The notes beneath the pieces were generated by a model. The model had not been told where the DNA came from. It did not search any database and saw nothing but the letters and a program-made list of their open reading frames with translations. A stretch of DNA of 64,000 nucleotides from Ichthyophthirius multifiliis (lineage: Eukaryota > Ciliophora > Oligohymenophorea > Hymenostomatida), in NCBI RefSeq assembly GCF_000220395.1, contig NW_004086960.1:49127-113126 (forward strand). The letters are read 5' to 3'. Below, one piece after another: positions 24,670 through 41,400 of the stretch. The translations under genes and the position numbers were made by a program. Every line of letters begins with the position of its first letter. Position 1 is the first letter of the stretch.

Positions 24670-25088
24670 ATGATTTCACGAATAATTTAAAATATTTCAG
24701 ATATGATAACCTTTGTATTTGCAATATGTATTTTGACTTCTTTTTATTTATTTTTTGGACATTTAATATCAAAAATGTACAAAAGCATGTGGTTTTATTC
24801 AATCAACAAATAAACATTATTATACTAATTAATTGGCGATATATCATGGATTTTCCCATTTACAGTAAAATAATATTATGATTTATAAATAATAAATTAA
24901 TAAAGTAAAAAAATAATGAAATAAGATTGACAGATAGCATTTTATTTGGATTTTTATGTGGATTTTTAACATTAGTTTTATATACATCACAAATATATAA
25001 TAGTATTTACAAAAAATAAAACGAAAGACTTGAATAAGAAATGAAAGAAATGCTAAGAGAATAACTAAGATAAAAATATAATAAATGA
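24670..25088 (+). CDS. Small two-helix membrane protein, unknown
   Basis: 125 residues in two exons; a 41-nt intron (24865-24905) joins the frames exactly. The protein has a hydrophobic segment ITFVFAICILTSFYLFFG, a loop containing MWFYSINKQTLLYQ, a second hydrophobic segment ILFGFLCGFLTLVLY, and a charged helical C-terminus (ERLEQEMKEMLREQLRQKYNK). Composition is much less biased than the flanks, and the splice phase fits, so it is likely a real gene. I do not recognise the family. Minus-strand open frames at 24614-24802 and 25007-25210 are shadows. Confidence 0.65.
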
Positions 25089-25309
25089 ATTGGAATATAC
25101 ATATAAATTTTAAAATAGTTATTTATATCATCATATAAATTCATTAAATATACTAATGAAAAAAAATATATTATAAATAAATAAGCAAAATAAATAAAAT
25201 AAAACATCATAAATTTAATATTTAAAAAAAAAAATACTTAAAATCAAAAATAATTAATAAATGTATTAATATTTAACATATATTTATAAAAGTAACCCTC
25301 TAAAATCCT

Positions 25310-26077
25310 TCATTTTCCGAATAAAATCCCAATAATTAAAGAAATTAAAACCACCAAAGCAGCATGCCAAAGTTAATATTCTTTATTTTCATTTTAATTT
25401 TTAGAATTATATATATGTAAATTATTCCATTTTTCTTTTTCGTTTTTAACATTTTTGATATCTTGACCTAGTTGTTAATATATTTTTTCTTATTCATGTA
25501 CTTTTTACACAAGTTTTTCATATTATTCTTTATAATGTTTATCTTCACTAATATACTTTTTTTGTATACTAAGATTATTTAAAATTTTAGATTCTGCAAT
25601 ATCATTTTATATTTTTGTACGATAAGACTCAAACTAATTGATAGTCTGATTAGGAGATAATGTAATTGAATTTTTATAATTTTAAAAATTACTTTGATTT
25701 AAGTTAGGATTTTTTATTGTAATTAAAATTTTTTGGTTTTATTTCATATTATTATTCCAAAAATTATCATCAAATTTTTATTAAAAATTTTCGATTCCAA
25801 AATCTATTACAGTGTATATTATTTGAAATTTATCATTTTAAATTTTGTTTAAATTGTTATCTTTGCATACAAATTTTAATGTTTTTTCTTCATGTGCATC
25901 TAACACATATGCAGATGGTTTGACTATGTAACTAAAAGGATTATTTGATTTTATTTTGAATGCAATTTTTAATTATGTAAGATTTTTTATTATCAATTAA
26001 CTTAATAATTGAAATTCTTAATTTTAATAAATGTTTTAAGGCTCAAATTATAAATATTATTAGTTTAAAGCTAACAT
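25310..26077 (-). CDS. VAP/Scs2-like MSP-domain ER membrane protein
   Basis: 255 residues in one exon. VAP proteins sit in the ER membrane and tether lipid-transfer proteins carrying FFAT motifs. Residues 1-125 form an MSP (major sperm protein) domain: an N-terminal FEPQNIY-type strand, then IAFKIKSNNPFSYIVKPSAY, VLDAHEEKTLKFVC, and FQIIYTVID. A central coiled coil follows (ISEDKHYKEQYEKLVQKVHE), then a tail anchor LWHAALVVLISLIIGILFG with Lys at the very end. Domain order and length match VAP exactly. It converges with the small membrane-protein gene to its left. Confidence 0.9.
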
Positions 26078-26358
26078 TTTTATTTTATTTATTTAAAAAA
26101 AAATATTAATTAATTTTAAAAATAAATATTTAATTACTTAAATTATTAATTTATATTTGAGAAAATATAAAAAAGATAAATAAACAAAAAATATATGTAA
26201 AGTAATTAATTATTTATTTAATAAATATAAAAGTAATTAAATATTAATATTAAAAATTTAATGTATAAAATATAAAAAATAAAATTAAAATTAAAATTAT
26301 ATATTAAAAAAAATATGAATAAATAAATGAATATGAATTAATATATATATAAATATAC

Positions 26359-26390
<32 letters not shown>

Positions 26391-28746
26391 ATTATAATTA
26401 TATATAAATTAAAATTATTTTAATTTAATAATTTTATTTTAATATATTTATGTAATTATAATTAATTTTATATAATTTGGAAATAATAATTACTTTTTCA
26501 TAATTTTTACTATTAATTTAATTATTTTTTTATTTACTACTTATTATATATAATTTTAATGTTCTATAAATATTTAATATTTTCTATCTATTTTTTTTAT
26601 TAATTTTTAATATATTTAATCTATAATTATTTAAATAATAAAATAAATTATTATATAATTATGTTTTTTTTAATATATTAATAACCATAAATTTCTATTT
26701 AATATTAATAATATATTATAATTTATTATTAATTTTTTTTTATTTTATTTGATTTTTATTTTTTAAATTTAAGATTTTTCCTCAATATTAAGTTAGTAAA
26801 TTCTTAACAATTAATCTATTTAAATTATATATTATGCGAATTTTTTTGTTAATTTTATTTAAATTTAAAATGTTTTTTTATAATAAACTATAAATTTTTT
26901 TATAATTAATATTTTTTATTTTATATCCTAAAATGATTATGAAATAATTTAATTTTTTATCAATTTTTTTTTTTTAATTTTACATTTATTTTATTTTATT
27001 TGAATTTACATTTATTTTTTTATATTTAGTAAATATAATTAATTAAAAATTTTAAATTCACAAAAATTTTGTTTTTAAGTTATTTTTATTTCCGAATTTA
27101 ATTTTTAAATATTAAAATTTATTTTTTCATTGAGGCTTAGAATCAACAATTAATTTACTTTTTAAAAATATCTATTGAATATAGGAAATTTATAATGAGC
27201 CTTTTTTATGTCTAGTAAAAATATTTATTTTATTTTAAATTTGGATAAATTTACTCTAAATCAAAGTGAACCCCAATAAAGTAATATTTCGTAATATTCA
27301 TAAGTTTAATAGTGTAATATTTCGAATTCGGATGTTAATTGTTTACTTTCCTAAATTTTTTAAATCGAAAATTTAGATAAACGTATTTATTACTTTTAAA
27401 ATTAAAGATTAATTATAATTCGATTTTTAGTGAATCTATCTATATTTTTAAATTTAACCAAATCTATTATATTTCAATAATTTTTATTAAGAAAGTATTT
27501 TCATGTATTATTAAAAAGTAATTATTAAATACTTTTATTATAATACAAAAGTTTTTCCATTAATTATTATTACTGTATTTCTGTTTATTATAATTTATAT
27601 ATATTATTGATCATTCGGCCTTACATTAATTTATTATTTCGCTTAAATTTTCATTTATTTATAATGGAATTTAATTATGGTTATTATCAAAAAACAAAAC
27701 TCTTAATTATAAAAAATAAAAGTTAGATATTATTCACAAATAACTCTATTTTTTTATTTATTTTTATAATATTAATACTTAAAGTATTATTTGTCATGCA
27801 ATAATTTTAAAAATTTATATTTAATATTAATATTTATATTTTATTGATAATACTATGTATTATTGAATATTTGCTTGAAATAAATTTAAATAATATAGTT
27901 TTTCTTAATTTAAATTACCTTTTAATAATTTTGATTTTAGTATACTAAGTTATTAAACTATTAAAAAAAAATGATAATATTTAAATGATTTAATAAAGGA
28001 CTCATTTCTTACTAATATTTATATATTTTAGCAGAAGCTTTTGATAGTAAATGAAAATTAAAAAAGTATAAATTTTTATTATTATATGGTTGAACTCATT
28101 ATTTTTATAAATGAATAATATTTAGCAATTTAAATATTATTTAATATCTAAGTAACTAATTAAAATAATAATAACAGAAGTAAAATAATTTTTTATAGAA
28201 TAATGGTTTATTTGAGTTTTTTATAATTAATTTAAATTATAAATAAAAATTGGTTTAATATTGGCTATTTAAACCTAATATTTAATTATACTTAATATAT
28301 TAAAATAAAAATCACAAATAATATTATTAAAATATGAAAAAAAAAATACAGAATTTTTTTAAAAAAAAATAACATAATAATACAACATTATTTGATTAAT
28401 TTATAATAATATAAAATTTTAGTATTTTTTATAATCGGAGGAAAAACGATAACTTGATTTTAAAAATATTAAGATCCCTATATAAGTTTTCTTATTATCA
28501 TATTTAGTAAAGAAGTTTAACTATTTTTTTTAGCTTATCTATTTAAAATATAGTATTTTATACTTTTTTTAGTATAAGAATAAAATAATATACGCAACAT
28601 TTATAATTTCTATAATTTATTAAATTTTTAATATATTTTCATATATTTTTCAATTTTTATTTTATAAAATTTAAGTTAAAGAAAATAAATATATTAAATT
28701 AGAAAACTAACTAAATAATAAATAAAAAAGTAAATCAAAACTAAAA
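26078..28746. other. Long A/T-rich intergenic region
   Basis: 2.7 kb that includes the promoters of the VAP gene (minus) and the kinesin-13 gene (plus). (AT)n at about 26340-26395. The portion 27100-27660 is less A/T-biased and carries a coding-like peptide on the minus strand (see findings); around 28434-28460 a small island with CGGAGG stands out. No identifiable gene. Confidence 0.5.
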
Positions 28747-31627
<2,881 letters not shown>

Positions 31628-32258
31628 TCTTTTAAAGAAATTTAAATAATTTTTTTTATAATTATTAATTTTTAATTTTTATTTAAAATAATTTAATCAT
31701 AAATATAATTTTTAATATAAATATCTATATATCTTATTTTTTTTCAAATATAATAATATTTTATATAATATTTTTCATAAACCTATTTTAAACAAAAACA
31801 TAATTTAATTAAAATATATAAGATTATTTATTTAATCAATTATTATTTTACTAAATAAAATGATTTAATATATATTAAAAAAATTAAATTATAAATTATT
31901 AAATTATTAAATTAAATTATAAATTTAATTTAATTTAATTTAATTTAATTTAATTTAATTTAATTTAATCTTATAATTGTAATTAAATTAAAAACTAATT
32001 GAATATAATATTTTATTGAAATAAATTTAATAAAATTATTTTTTTTATTAATAAAAACATATCTAATTATAGTAGACTTTTTTTAATTTTATATTTATAT
32101 ATATTGAAGAAAGCCTATGTTTTTATTTTATTAATAATTATAAAAAAAAGTAAAATAATATATATTAAAATATAAAATAATTTATTTAAAAAAAGAGTTT
32201 TATTTATATTCAAAAATTATAAAATATAAATAATAAATAAAAAATAAAAAAATTAAAA
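31628..32258. other. A/T-rich intergenic region
   Basis: Spacer between two plus-strand genes; contains the (TTTAA)n repeat listed separately and nothing else recognisable. Confidence 0.5.
31924..31969. repeat. (TTTAA)n microsatellite
   Basis: About nine perfect tandem TTTAA pentamers, preceded by imperfect AAATT units that could pair with them. Confidence 0.85.
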
Positions 32259-33703
32259 ATGTAAAAAAATAATTTACAATTTAATCAGTAAGAATAGCTA
32301 TAAATAAAGAAAGATTAATTAAAATAATTGTAAAAATAAAACGAAAACTAAAATAAAGAACATTAATAATTAGATAATCTTTAATAAACGTAAGAGGAAT
32401 CAGCTTCTGATGAAATTTTAAAATAATAAGTACCAGGAGATAGAATAGTTTAAAAATAAAATAATAATTACACATCCTCATTAACTCATCTTGAAAGTAA
32501 TTTAGATAATGATATTTTTTACAGGTAAATATAATAATAGTTTTTTATATCTTTAACATAATAAAAAAATAATAATCAACTGATGTTTTTTAATAAATAA
32601 AATTAATTTTTCTTAAAAAAAAAAAGAAGATCAAAAAATGGATATGTTAGAACAATGTAAGAAACAAATAGAGAAAAGTAACTTTATATGCTTAAAAATA
32701 AAATTTCTAGGAAACCTTTTGAATTAGTTCCACCCATAACAACAGATTAAATAATGCCTATAACAAATGAAATTAATTACCTTTTATCTAAAATGAAAGT
32801 AAATATCTAATAGTTTTTAAATTAAGTAAAATAAAATATATAATGTTTTTATCAATAACATTTTTTTTATTTTTTTAAAAAAGTACATTCTTAAAGAAAA
32901 AATTGTTAAATAAGGATATATAACAGTTTAAGATTTAATTGATATTTTTATTTAGTAAAATCATTTATATATATATATATTTTAATTTAAAAATAAATAT
33001 ATAAAATACTTTTTTATAAACCAAATTAAAGAGAACCATTTAATCTAAATTCATAATAAGCAAAAGATTTATCAAGATATTTAGTAGAAGATAATACATA
33101 AGAGTTAATAAAATATAAACCAAATATGGATGCAGGAATTATTTTAGTAAAAAGTAGACTCAAACATGTTATTGGTAGGCTTAAAATATTTACTCCTGAA
33201 TAGGAATAAAAATTACGTTAAGAAATTATAGATGTAATATAAAAAAAAAATTAAATATTTATTTTTATTTAAAAGATTATTTATAAACATGGAGAAGCCT
33301 TATTTTATTAACTCTAATTAACAGGAGATATAAAAAAACATTATTATGTACTAAAGAATAAATATTAAAGTGTATGTAAGTTATAAATATGGAATTATCT
33401 TCAACTTAAAGTGATTATTATTTCTAATAACTATATGAAAGTTCTTCAACTTCTGGAAAATTTAATGCTAATGATGTTATAGGATTATTTAAATAAAAAA
33501 TTAAGAACTATAATCTTTTTCCTTTAGTGGTGCTTTGGTTTGAGATTTATGGATTATTATACATTAAGATTCGAAATAAAAAAAAACTATATTAAAAAAG
33601 AAATATGAAATATAATTAAAAAATAAAATAATAAAAATAATATATAAATATTTATTTAAAAAATAAAATCATTTAATTAAAATATTTTCAAGGCTAAAAA
33701 TGA
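32259..33703 (+). CDS. Unrecognised protein with helical EF-hand-like region
   Basis: At least five exons. The N-terminus is Gln/Asn/Lys-rich (MQKNNLQFNQQEQLQIKKDQ); the middle has VPGDRIVQKQ, SSLTHLESNLDND, ISRKPFELVPPITTDQIMPI; then a helical region YILKEKIVKQGYITVQDLID followed, across an intron, by EPFNLNSQQAKDLSRYLVED and IKYKPNMDAGIILVKSRLKH, which has the helix-turn-helix rhythm of EF-hands but without Ca-ligand loops. The last exon reads TSGKFNANDVIGLFKQKIKN then LFPLVVLWFEIYGLLYIKI. Introns about 32525-32626, 32800-32883, 32957-33030; splice sites after about 33235 are uncertain, so the C-terminal joins and the stop (33701-33703) are tentative. Function unknown. The minus-strand open frame 32281-32481 is a shadow. 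Confidence 0.6.
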
Positions 33704-34655
33704 AAAAAATATTTTTTAATTTAAAAAAATCTTTTTTTTTTTTTCTTGAAAATGAATATTTTTATCATTATTTTAATAATTATATAAAGTTGATAAATAA
33801 ATACTTAAATAAACATTAATTTATTTATATTATATTTATTTTATTTATTATTATCATTTATAATTCCAAGTGTCAATCGAATATTTTTATTAAATTAAAT
33901 TTAATTTAATTTTACATTTTTTTTTCCATTTCTTCTATTTATCTAAAAATAAAATCCCTATATATTAATAAAATTAGTTTAATATTTATTTTAAATTTTA
34001 TTTAATCTTAAAATTTCATTTTTTATTCCTTTATTTTCAATATTTTATAAACTAGACAATAATTTCTTAATAAAATTTCATTATTTTTTCGGCCTTAAAG
34101 TTAATTTTTTTTAATCTATGTATGGTTAAAATTAAAAAATTTATAAGGATTTGTTTTGAATAATATAATTCTTTATAAAATTTATTTACTTTTTTCGAAT
34201 ATTTACTTATCTTATTAATTATTTTTTTTGCAATTTTTTAAAAATAAAAAAGTAAGTAAAAAAATTACTTTATTTAATAAAAAATATACTCAAATTCTAG
34301 TTAATTTTTTTTATAAATTTTGTTTTTATTTTTTAAAGTTTTCTTGGCAAACAAATTATTGTTTTTTCAGATTTTTATTTTTATATTAATTTGTATATAT
34401 AATTTTTCAATATTAAAATACCAAAAAAGTAAAAATATTAATTTTTTAATTTGTTATTATTTTTATTCTAAGACTATTCAGCTAAGATATTATTATATAT
34501 TTAAAAATTATTTAATAATCATTCTTATAATTATTATTTTTAATATACAATGTCTTATATTAAATTAAAAATTTTATATTCATTTAATATATTTTGAAAT
34601 ATATATAAGTTTAATTATTAAAAAATTAATTGTACATTATATAGTTGGTATATAT

Positions 34656-34699
<44 letters not shown>

Positions 34700-35388
34700 A
34701 AAAAAATAGTTTTAAATAAAATATTTTTTAAAAATTTGAATATATGTAATTATGTTAAAAATAAAATATATATTATTATTGATATTAGTTTATAAAAATT
34801 ATATATTTTTTTCTGTTTTATATATTTATATATTTATTAAATTTCCTATTATTATTCAACTTGGTCTTCTCTATCCGTTTCTCCAAACATTATAAGGTAT
34901 AATTATTTAAAATTAATTTTTTTAAATATTAATAATTCTATTTGAAACTAAATGGATCTATTAGAAATTTATCATATTTATATTAATAAAATTATCTACT
35001 TAGTTTCTAATTTAATTTATTTTATTTTATAAATTATTGAATTTTTAATTTATATTCTAAATAAAATAAAGTTAGTTTAAAAAGAAAACAGCAATATACA
35101 TATTATTTTACTATAAATTCTCTAAAACTGTGTTTTCAATAATAACATTACTATAATTATTATCTGTATAAAATACTAAAATTTAATCAACTTAATTTTG
35201 GTAAAAGTAATGATGTTATTATTATCTAATATATCTTATATTATTAAATTATTAAATTTGATTTAATTATTATTAAAATGATTTCATAAATATTTACTTA
35301 TTAAAATTAAGGTCTTTATAATCTTTAAAATATTTATTACATTTAAATGTGATTTTAGTATTAATGATTATAATTTTATATTTAATTT
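33704..35388. other. A/T-rich intergenic region
   Basis: Contains (AT)n at about 34645-34693. A minus-strand start-like peptide, MFGETDREDQVEQQQE, reads from about 34891, and coding-like patches continue to about 35200 (see findings). A region near 33850-34220 has slightly raised G+C on the minus strand but no recognisable family. The plus-strand open frame 34320-34568 is pure Phe/Ile/Tyr from T-runs and is rejected. Confidence 0.45.
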
Positions 35389-35402
35389 TCATTATAATAT
35401 TA

Positions 35403-35440
<38 letters not shown>

Positions 35441-38400
35441 ATTTATTATTGTATATTATTATTTTAATTATATTGATTTATTAACTAATTTTATTCTTAA
35501 TAGTTTATTCTTCTAATTGCTGTATTATTATATTACTATCTTCTACAACATTCAAAACTATAATTAATCCATTTCTATCCACATATGTAACAAAATTCAA
35601 ATTTACATATACATTTAATATGATCACAACCTTTTAATTTCAAAAGAATAAAAACAAAGAATTAAAAATAATTACCTTAGTTTTTTTCAACCCACATTTT
35701 ACAATTAGGACATTCTTTCATTTTATATTACTCTACATGTCTTTTGAATTATTTTTCTTAAAATTCAGTATTATTAATATTTAAATATTCTTCACAAGTA
35801 TATTTATCATGATATCTTACCCTACAATTCAAACAAAATTCTTTTTTTGATTTTATAAATTTTTTGATTTTTTTTAATTACCTATTTTGCATTAATCACA
35901 TTTTATTTTAGTTTAATTTTTCTAAATAATAAATAAATTATTACATATAGAATTAGGGCACCAAGAATATTTTTCATCTTTTTAATTTGAATGACTTACT
36001 ATATAATTAATATAATTTCTTTAAAATTTATTAAAATAATCATTATTAATTATCGTATTTTTGAAATCATCAATTAAAATTTGATTATCACAATTATCTT
36101 AAGGACAATTTATTTAATGATTCCCATTATCTATTTAAGTACATAAATAAATTTTCAAACAATTTTAATCAAAATAATGATTGCAAATTCTAATAACATA
36201 AAAATTATCTATTTAATATTATATCATACAAATATTACATTCAAAATTTAATGTATTTAATTTCTTATGTTGTTCTAAAAATTGTTTTCTCAGTCTTTCA
36301 TAATCAATAAGCTATTTACCATAATTTTCAAATATTTCTTTTATTTATTTCTTTGTGTTTTTATCATCAACTAAATATTCAAGTTATTATATCATCTATT
36401 CTATTAATTTTTAAGGTTCATATAGTTCATTTTCTAATTAAATGCTAGTTTATTCTTCTTTATTAACTAATTAATAACTATCTTAGTCTATACCAACCAT
36501 TGCAACTATTTATTAAACAAATTCATATTTTTATTAGTTAGAAACTTAACCGTCTTTTGCCTCTTAAATGATTTGCAAATATTTATTAATATTTTACTAT
36601 TATTTATTTTTATGTATATTTAAAAAAAACATTCGATCTTCTTAATTAATTATATATTTTAATAATATTAAATCATGATTCTGAAAAAAAATTTTTGAAA
36701 ACTCAATATTCCTTATACCATAAGTTTGTTACATTTCCATAAAAACATAATATACTATTTAATTTTATTCTTCAGTTAATTTATTTTGAATTTCTTGGTA
36801 TATTGTATCCATTTAAAGAAGCAATTCACTCGTTTTTTTTTAAAACTATTTTTATTTTTAATCAAAGTTTATTTATTTGTGAATCATATATTTTTTCCAT
36901 TTATGTTATTATTAAATATTTTGTTAATTTAATACATTTTATAATATATCAATACATTAATCTAATTATTAAGGATATCCTTTTTATTATTATTCATAAT
37001 TCTCTTCTAAATCATTATAATCTTATTGCAAAACATATAAACTTGAAAATTCATTATCTTAATTTAAAATAATATTCTTTTATTTAATATGATTCAATCT
37101 ATTAAAATCTATAAAATGATAAAAGTTATTTAAAAGAGAAAAAATTTCATTATTATTTTAAATTGATAAATATTTTTGTAAATTTAATAAAGTCTTTTAT
37201 TCTTCAATCAATTAAATTATTTATTTAATAAAAAAATCAATTAGTTTTTATGATTAATCTACATAATTATCAATATATATAGCTTTAAATTAATTTTTTA
37301 ATTATTAATGATTTGGTTAAAAAAAGTTTAGAATTAAATTATAGAATTTCAATTACTCTTGTTATTATTATTAGTCATTTTTATTTATGAATGAGAAAAA
37401 TTCAATTAAATTTTAAATTATTTATTATTATTATTATTTACTATTATAAATAGAAATTTAATCAATTTAATTAATTTAATCAATTTAATCAATTTAATTG
37501 TTTATACTTAAAATTAAATTCGAATTTTATAATTATTAATTGTTAAAATAATATTTATTATTTATTTATAAATGAATTAAATTATCTTTTATTTTTATAT
37601 TTATATTTAAATCATTTTTTTCAATTTTTTTTATAAATTCATTAAATTTATCTACAAATTATTTTAGTTCTTCATTAATTCCTTAATCAATACACAACAT
37701 ATTTGGCTATTTAAAATTCATATTTTAATTTAATATTCTTGTTTAATCACTTTAAATAGCAAAACGTTAGTTTAGAAAGTTTAAATCGTTTAGTAAGTCA
37801 AATACCTGACTTTCCTTTTTGAATTTTTGATCTTAATTGACTAAAAATATTTATAATTCTTGGAAATTTTTGAATTTACAAATTTAATTTATATTTAAAT
37901 GATATAAAAGCTATTTTTAGGTATATTCTAAATGCATTTAATTAATTTCGATTTATTTTTCGCTTATACTTGAATATTAATTATTAAAAGATTTTTGTAC
38001 TTAAAGCATTAAGATATTTTAATTTAAATTTATTTAGCTATTAGTAATATTTTAATTATTAATTGGAATAAAAGATATAAAGTAAACCAAAACATCTAAA
38101 TAATATTATACTTAACTATTATTATTTGAAATGATCATTTTAATATTTTAATTTATTGTATTTAGTTCATTTTCTAAAGTAAATATTTTCATTTATAAAG
38201 AATTAACTTAAATTTATTAATCTAAAAGTATATCCTTCAAATCATAAAGTTATTTTTCTATATATATATTATTTTTATTTTTATTTTTATTTTATTCTAA
38301 ATATTTTAGTTTTAACATTTTATTAACAATTTTTATATCTTCAGGAATATCCGAATCTTTTAAAAGATTCGAAATTTTACAAAAAGTTTTATTTTAATTA

Positions 38401-41400
38401 GGAAAAATATTTAATTCTAGAATATTAATATTATTAATTTGAAGTAAGCCAATTAAAGAATTTATTTTTTTATAAAATTGATCTTAATTAAATATTAAGA
38501 AGATGTTGTTTAAATTCTATTGATTTTATAAAAAGCAGCAAATAAAATTTAAACAAACAGTTTACAAATCTCTTTTATCAAATTAAACTTCATTTAAAGT
38601 ACTAATATATGTTATTTAAATTTCATTAATTTTTAAAATTTTATTAATAAAAAAACTAATTATTTCAAAAAAAAATATATCTGATAGATTATCTTAAGAA
38701 GTTATTGATAAAATTTCATATATACTAGGTATTATTTAATTTTAGATATTCTTATCTATATAATTAAAACTTTATTTAATTATTTTCGAATATTTTTCGA
38801 TTTATTGAATAATTTATTAATTATTGAATTAAATTTGTTATTTTTTAAACTTCAGATAAGACTTATGTAAAAGAAAATTTCTACAGTCTTCTTCATATAA
38901 TTCATATTTTTAATTTATTAACTTTATTTTTTCAAATTTAAAACATTATTAAGTATATATTTATTAAAGGAGATTATTTCTTAAGTCTTTATATTTTTCA
39001 AAAATATCTTAATCAATTTTTAGATTTTCTATACTTATAAATTTATTATTTTAATTTAAATAAAATAATTAATTTTTATCATCAATTTTATGTAGAAGAT
39101 TATTTTCTTAATAAAAACTAGTTAAATCATCTAATATAATTAATGATTTTTCAGTATTTTGTTAAATTTATGAAGAAAATTTTTATAAAGTTTATTGTTT
39201 TTGAATGAAAGATACTATATAATTAATTATCCAATCACTTGCTTTTTCCCAAATGTCGAAATTCTAAGCATCTATAATTAATATTTTTTTTCTTAAAATT
39301 CCTTAATTTAAATTAAGTTAAACCAATATATTCCATAGATTAAAATAAAACTAATTATTATTTTTATCAAAATAACTCAAAAAAAGAATTATATTTTTTA
39401 GATTTTTATCGTTCTCATTATTTTCAAATTAAGAATTTATTTATATAACAATACTTTTTATATCATAAGCTTTAATTAATTTTAATTTAATTTATTTGTT
39501 CATTAAATTTTATCTAATTTTTTATTAATTATTAAATTAAAATAATAAATCTTTAAATTCTTCTGGAATATCATCATCATAATATAAATTTTCGTTCTTT
39601 AGAAAAACATTCAATTAATTAGGAATCATTTAACTTGTAATTAAATAATCTTAACTTTCATATTTCTATAGATATTCATAAACCTAATTTAGAAAATCAT
39701 AAGAATCAATATTTACCAAAATTTATTATAAATTTAAAATATTTTACTAATTTTCTATTATTTTTATTAAATCGTCGATCTTAAATATTTAATTATTGAG
39801 CCAACTTCCTTATTTTTGAATAGAATCAATCCATCTCAAATTTTCATTAATATCAGGGATAATAATTAGGTTCGTATAACTTATTAGTTTATAATATTAT
39901 TAATATTTTTGTTTTATTTCATCATTGTCATTTTAATCAAGTATATTTTAAAAATAAGGGAATTTAACTTTTGATAATTATTAATAATTTTCATTTTAAT
40001 CCAAAACAATTTCCGATTATAAAAGCTTTTATTAATAAGGATATATAAAATTCTTATTTAACCATATTTTATTTATTAAATTTTATCTATCAACTGGTTC
40101 TTTTACTTCTGATAAAATATTTAAAGAATGCCATTTCCACTATTTTTTTTTTTTTTTATTCAATAAAAATATATTTATATGAGAATATTAAATAAATATA
40201 AAAATATACTTATTTTTTTTAAACACTATCAATAATACTGTTAATTAATTATAAACATGAATCTAAAATTTATACTATTATTATTTAATTCTATTTTAAA
40301 TTTTAGGTTTCATTTCCTCCTAAAATTATTCCTTCTCTTTCTATTATTTTTTAAATATATATTTTATTTTAAATTTAAGCATATATAATTATTATTTATA
40401 AAAAAAAAAAAACCTTTATTAGGAGTAAAACCTAAGCTATTAATAATAAAAGGAAAATTAAAATCATGAGAACCAATCAAAGGAAAAAGTTTAAATAAAA
40501 CTGCAATTTCATTAGATTTTCTTAATATATTAATTGTTTTATTTTATTAATTAATATCTAGTTCAATAGAAATTTATGTTAGCTTATCTTCATTTATAAG
40601 AATATAGGAATTTAATGATTTACCATTATTAATTATTTATACATAAAATACATCTTTATCGAATATTTTTATTGTTTCTTTAAATTAATAGCATTCGTAT
40701 TTTTTTAAAATCTAATTATCGATTTCAATTTTATTAACTTTCTTTAGTTTAGAAATAAATATGATTGTAAACTTTAAACACCTATCTAAATCTTAAAATC
40801 CAATTTCACCTGTTTATATATTTTCCTAGTTTATAAAATTATATTAGAATATAGTATTATTAATATCCTTAGGATTATATTCTACGTAATTATCTTATTT
40901 TTCTAAATTAATAAAAATATGAGCAACTTAATGTAAGCTATTAAATATTTAATTATAATCTCCTTCTCTGTTTAGCATTACTCCTTCATTTTAGATATAT
41001 TACTAATTATTTTCTATCATATTTTATTTATAAATTCCTTTTATAAAAACTTATTTAGAAAGTAAATGAGTTGTCAAAAATCCAGTTCCAAAATGTCCAA
41101 TTTTAATTTAAGCTTAATTTCTAATATTTTTATATTTTATTTTTAAAATATATATTAATTACATTTAATTTTCGTCTATTTTTCTTTTGGTAGATTTCTT
41201 AACGAATAAGTGACTTAGACTTTATTAATCAAAAGGAATACCATTATGTTAAAACTATAAAAAAGTATCTGTCAAAGTAAATTTAAGAATAGATCCTTCT
41301 GGGTTTATATTTAGATCATTTAAATCAACTCCATTTTATAATAATTCCCATGGCTTAAATATTTATTAATATTTTATTTTAAATAAAAATATATTATTAT

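Noticed and set aside
24865-24941. Apparent frame break in the small membrane protein gene
   Set aside because: Choosing the acceptor at 24905 gives a phase-0 41-nt intron and a continuous frame.
34320-34568. 82-codon plus-strand frame of Phe/Ile/Tyr
   Set aside because: Pure translation of T/A runs without conserved pattern or splice context.
36803-37072. 89-codon plus-strand frame
   Set aside because: Antisense shadow inside the GHKL-RBR gene, which is open on the minus strand across this whole stretch.
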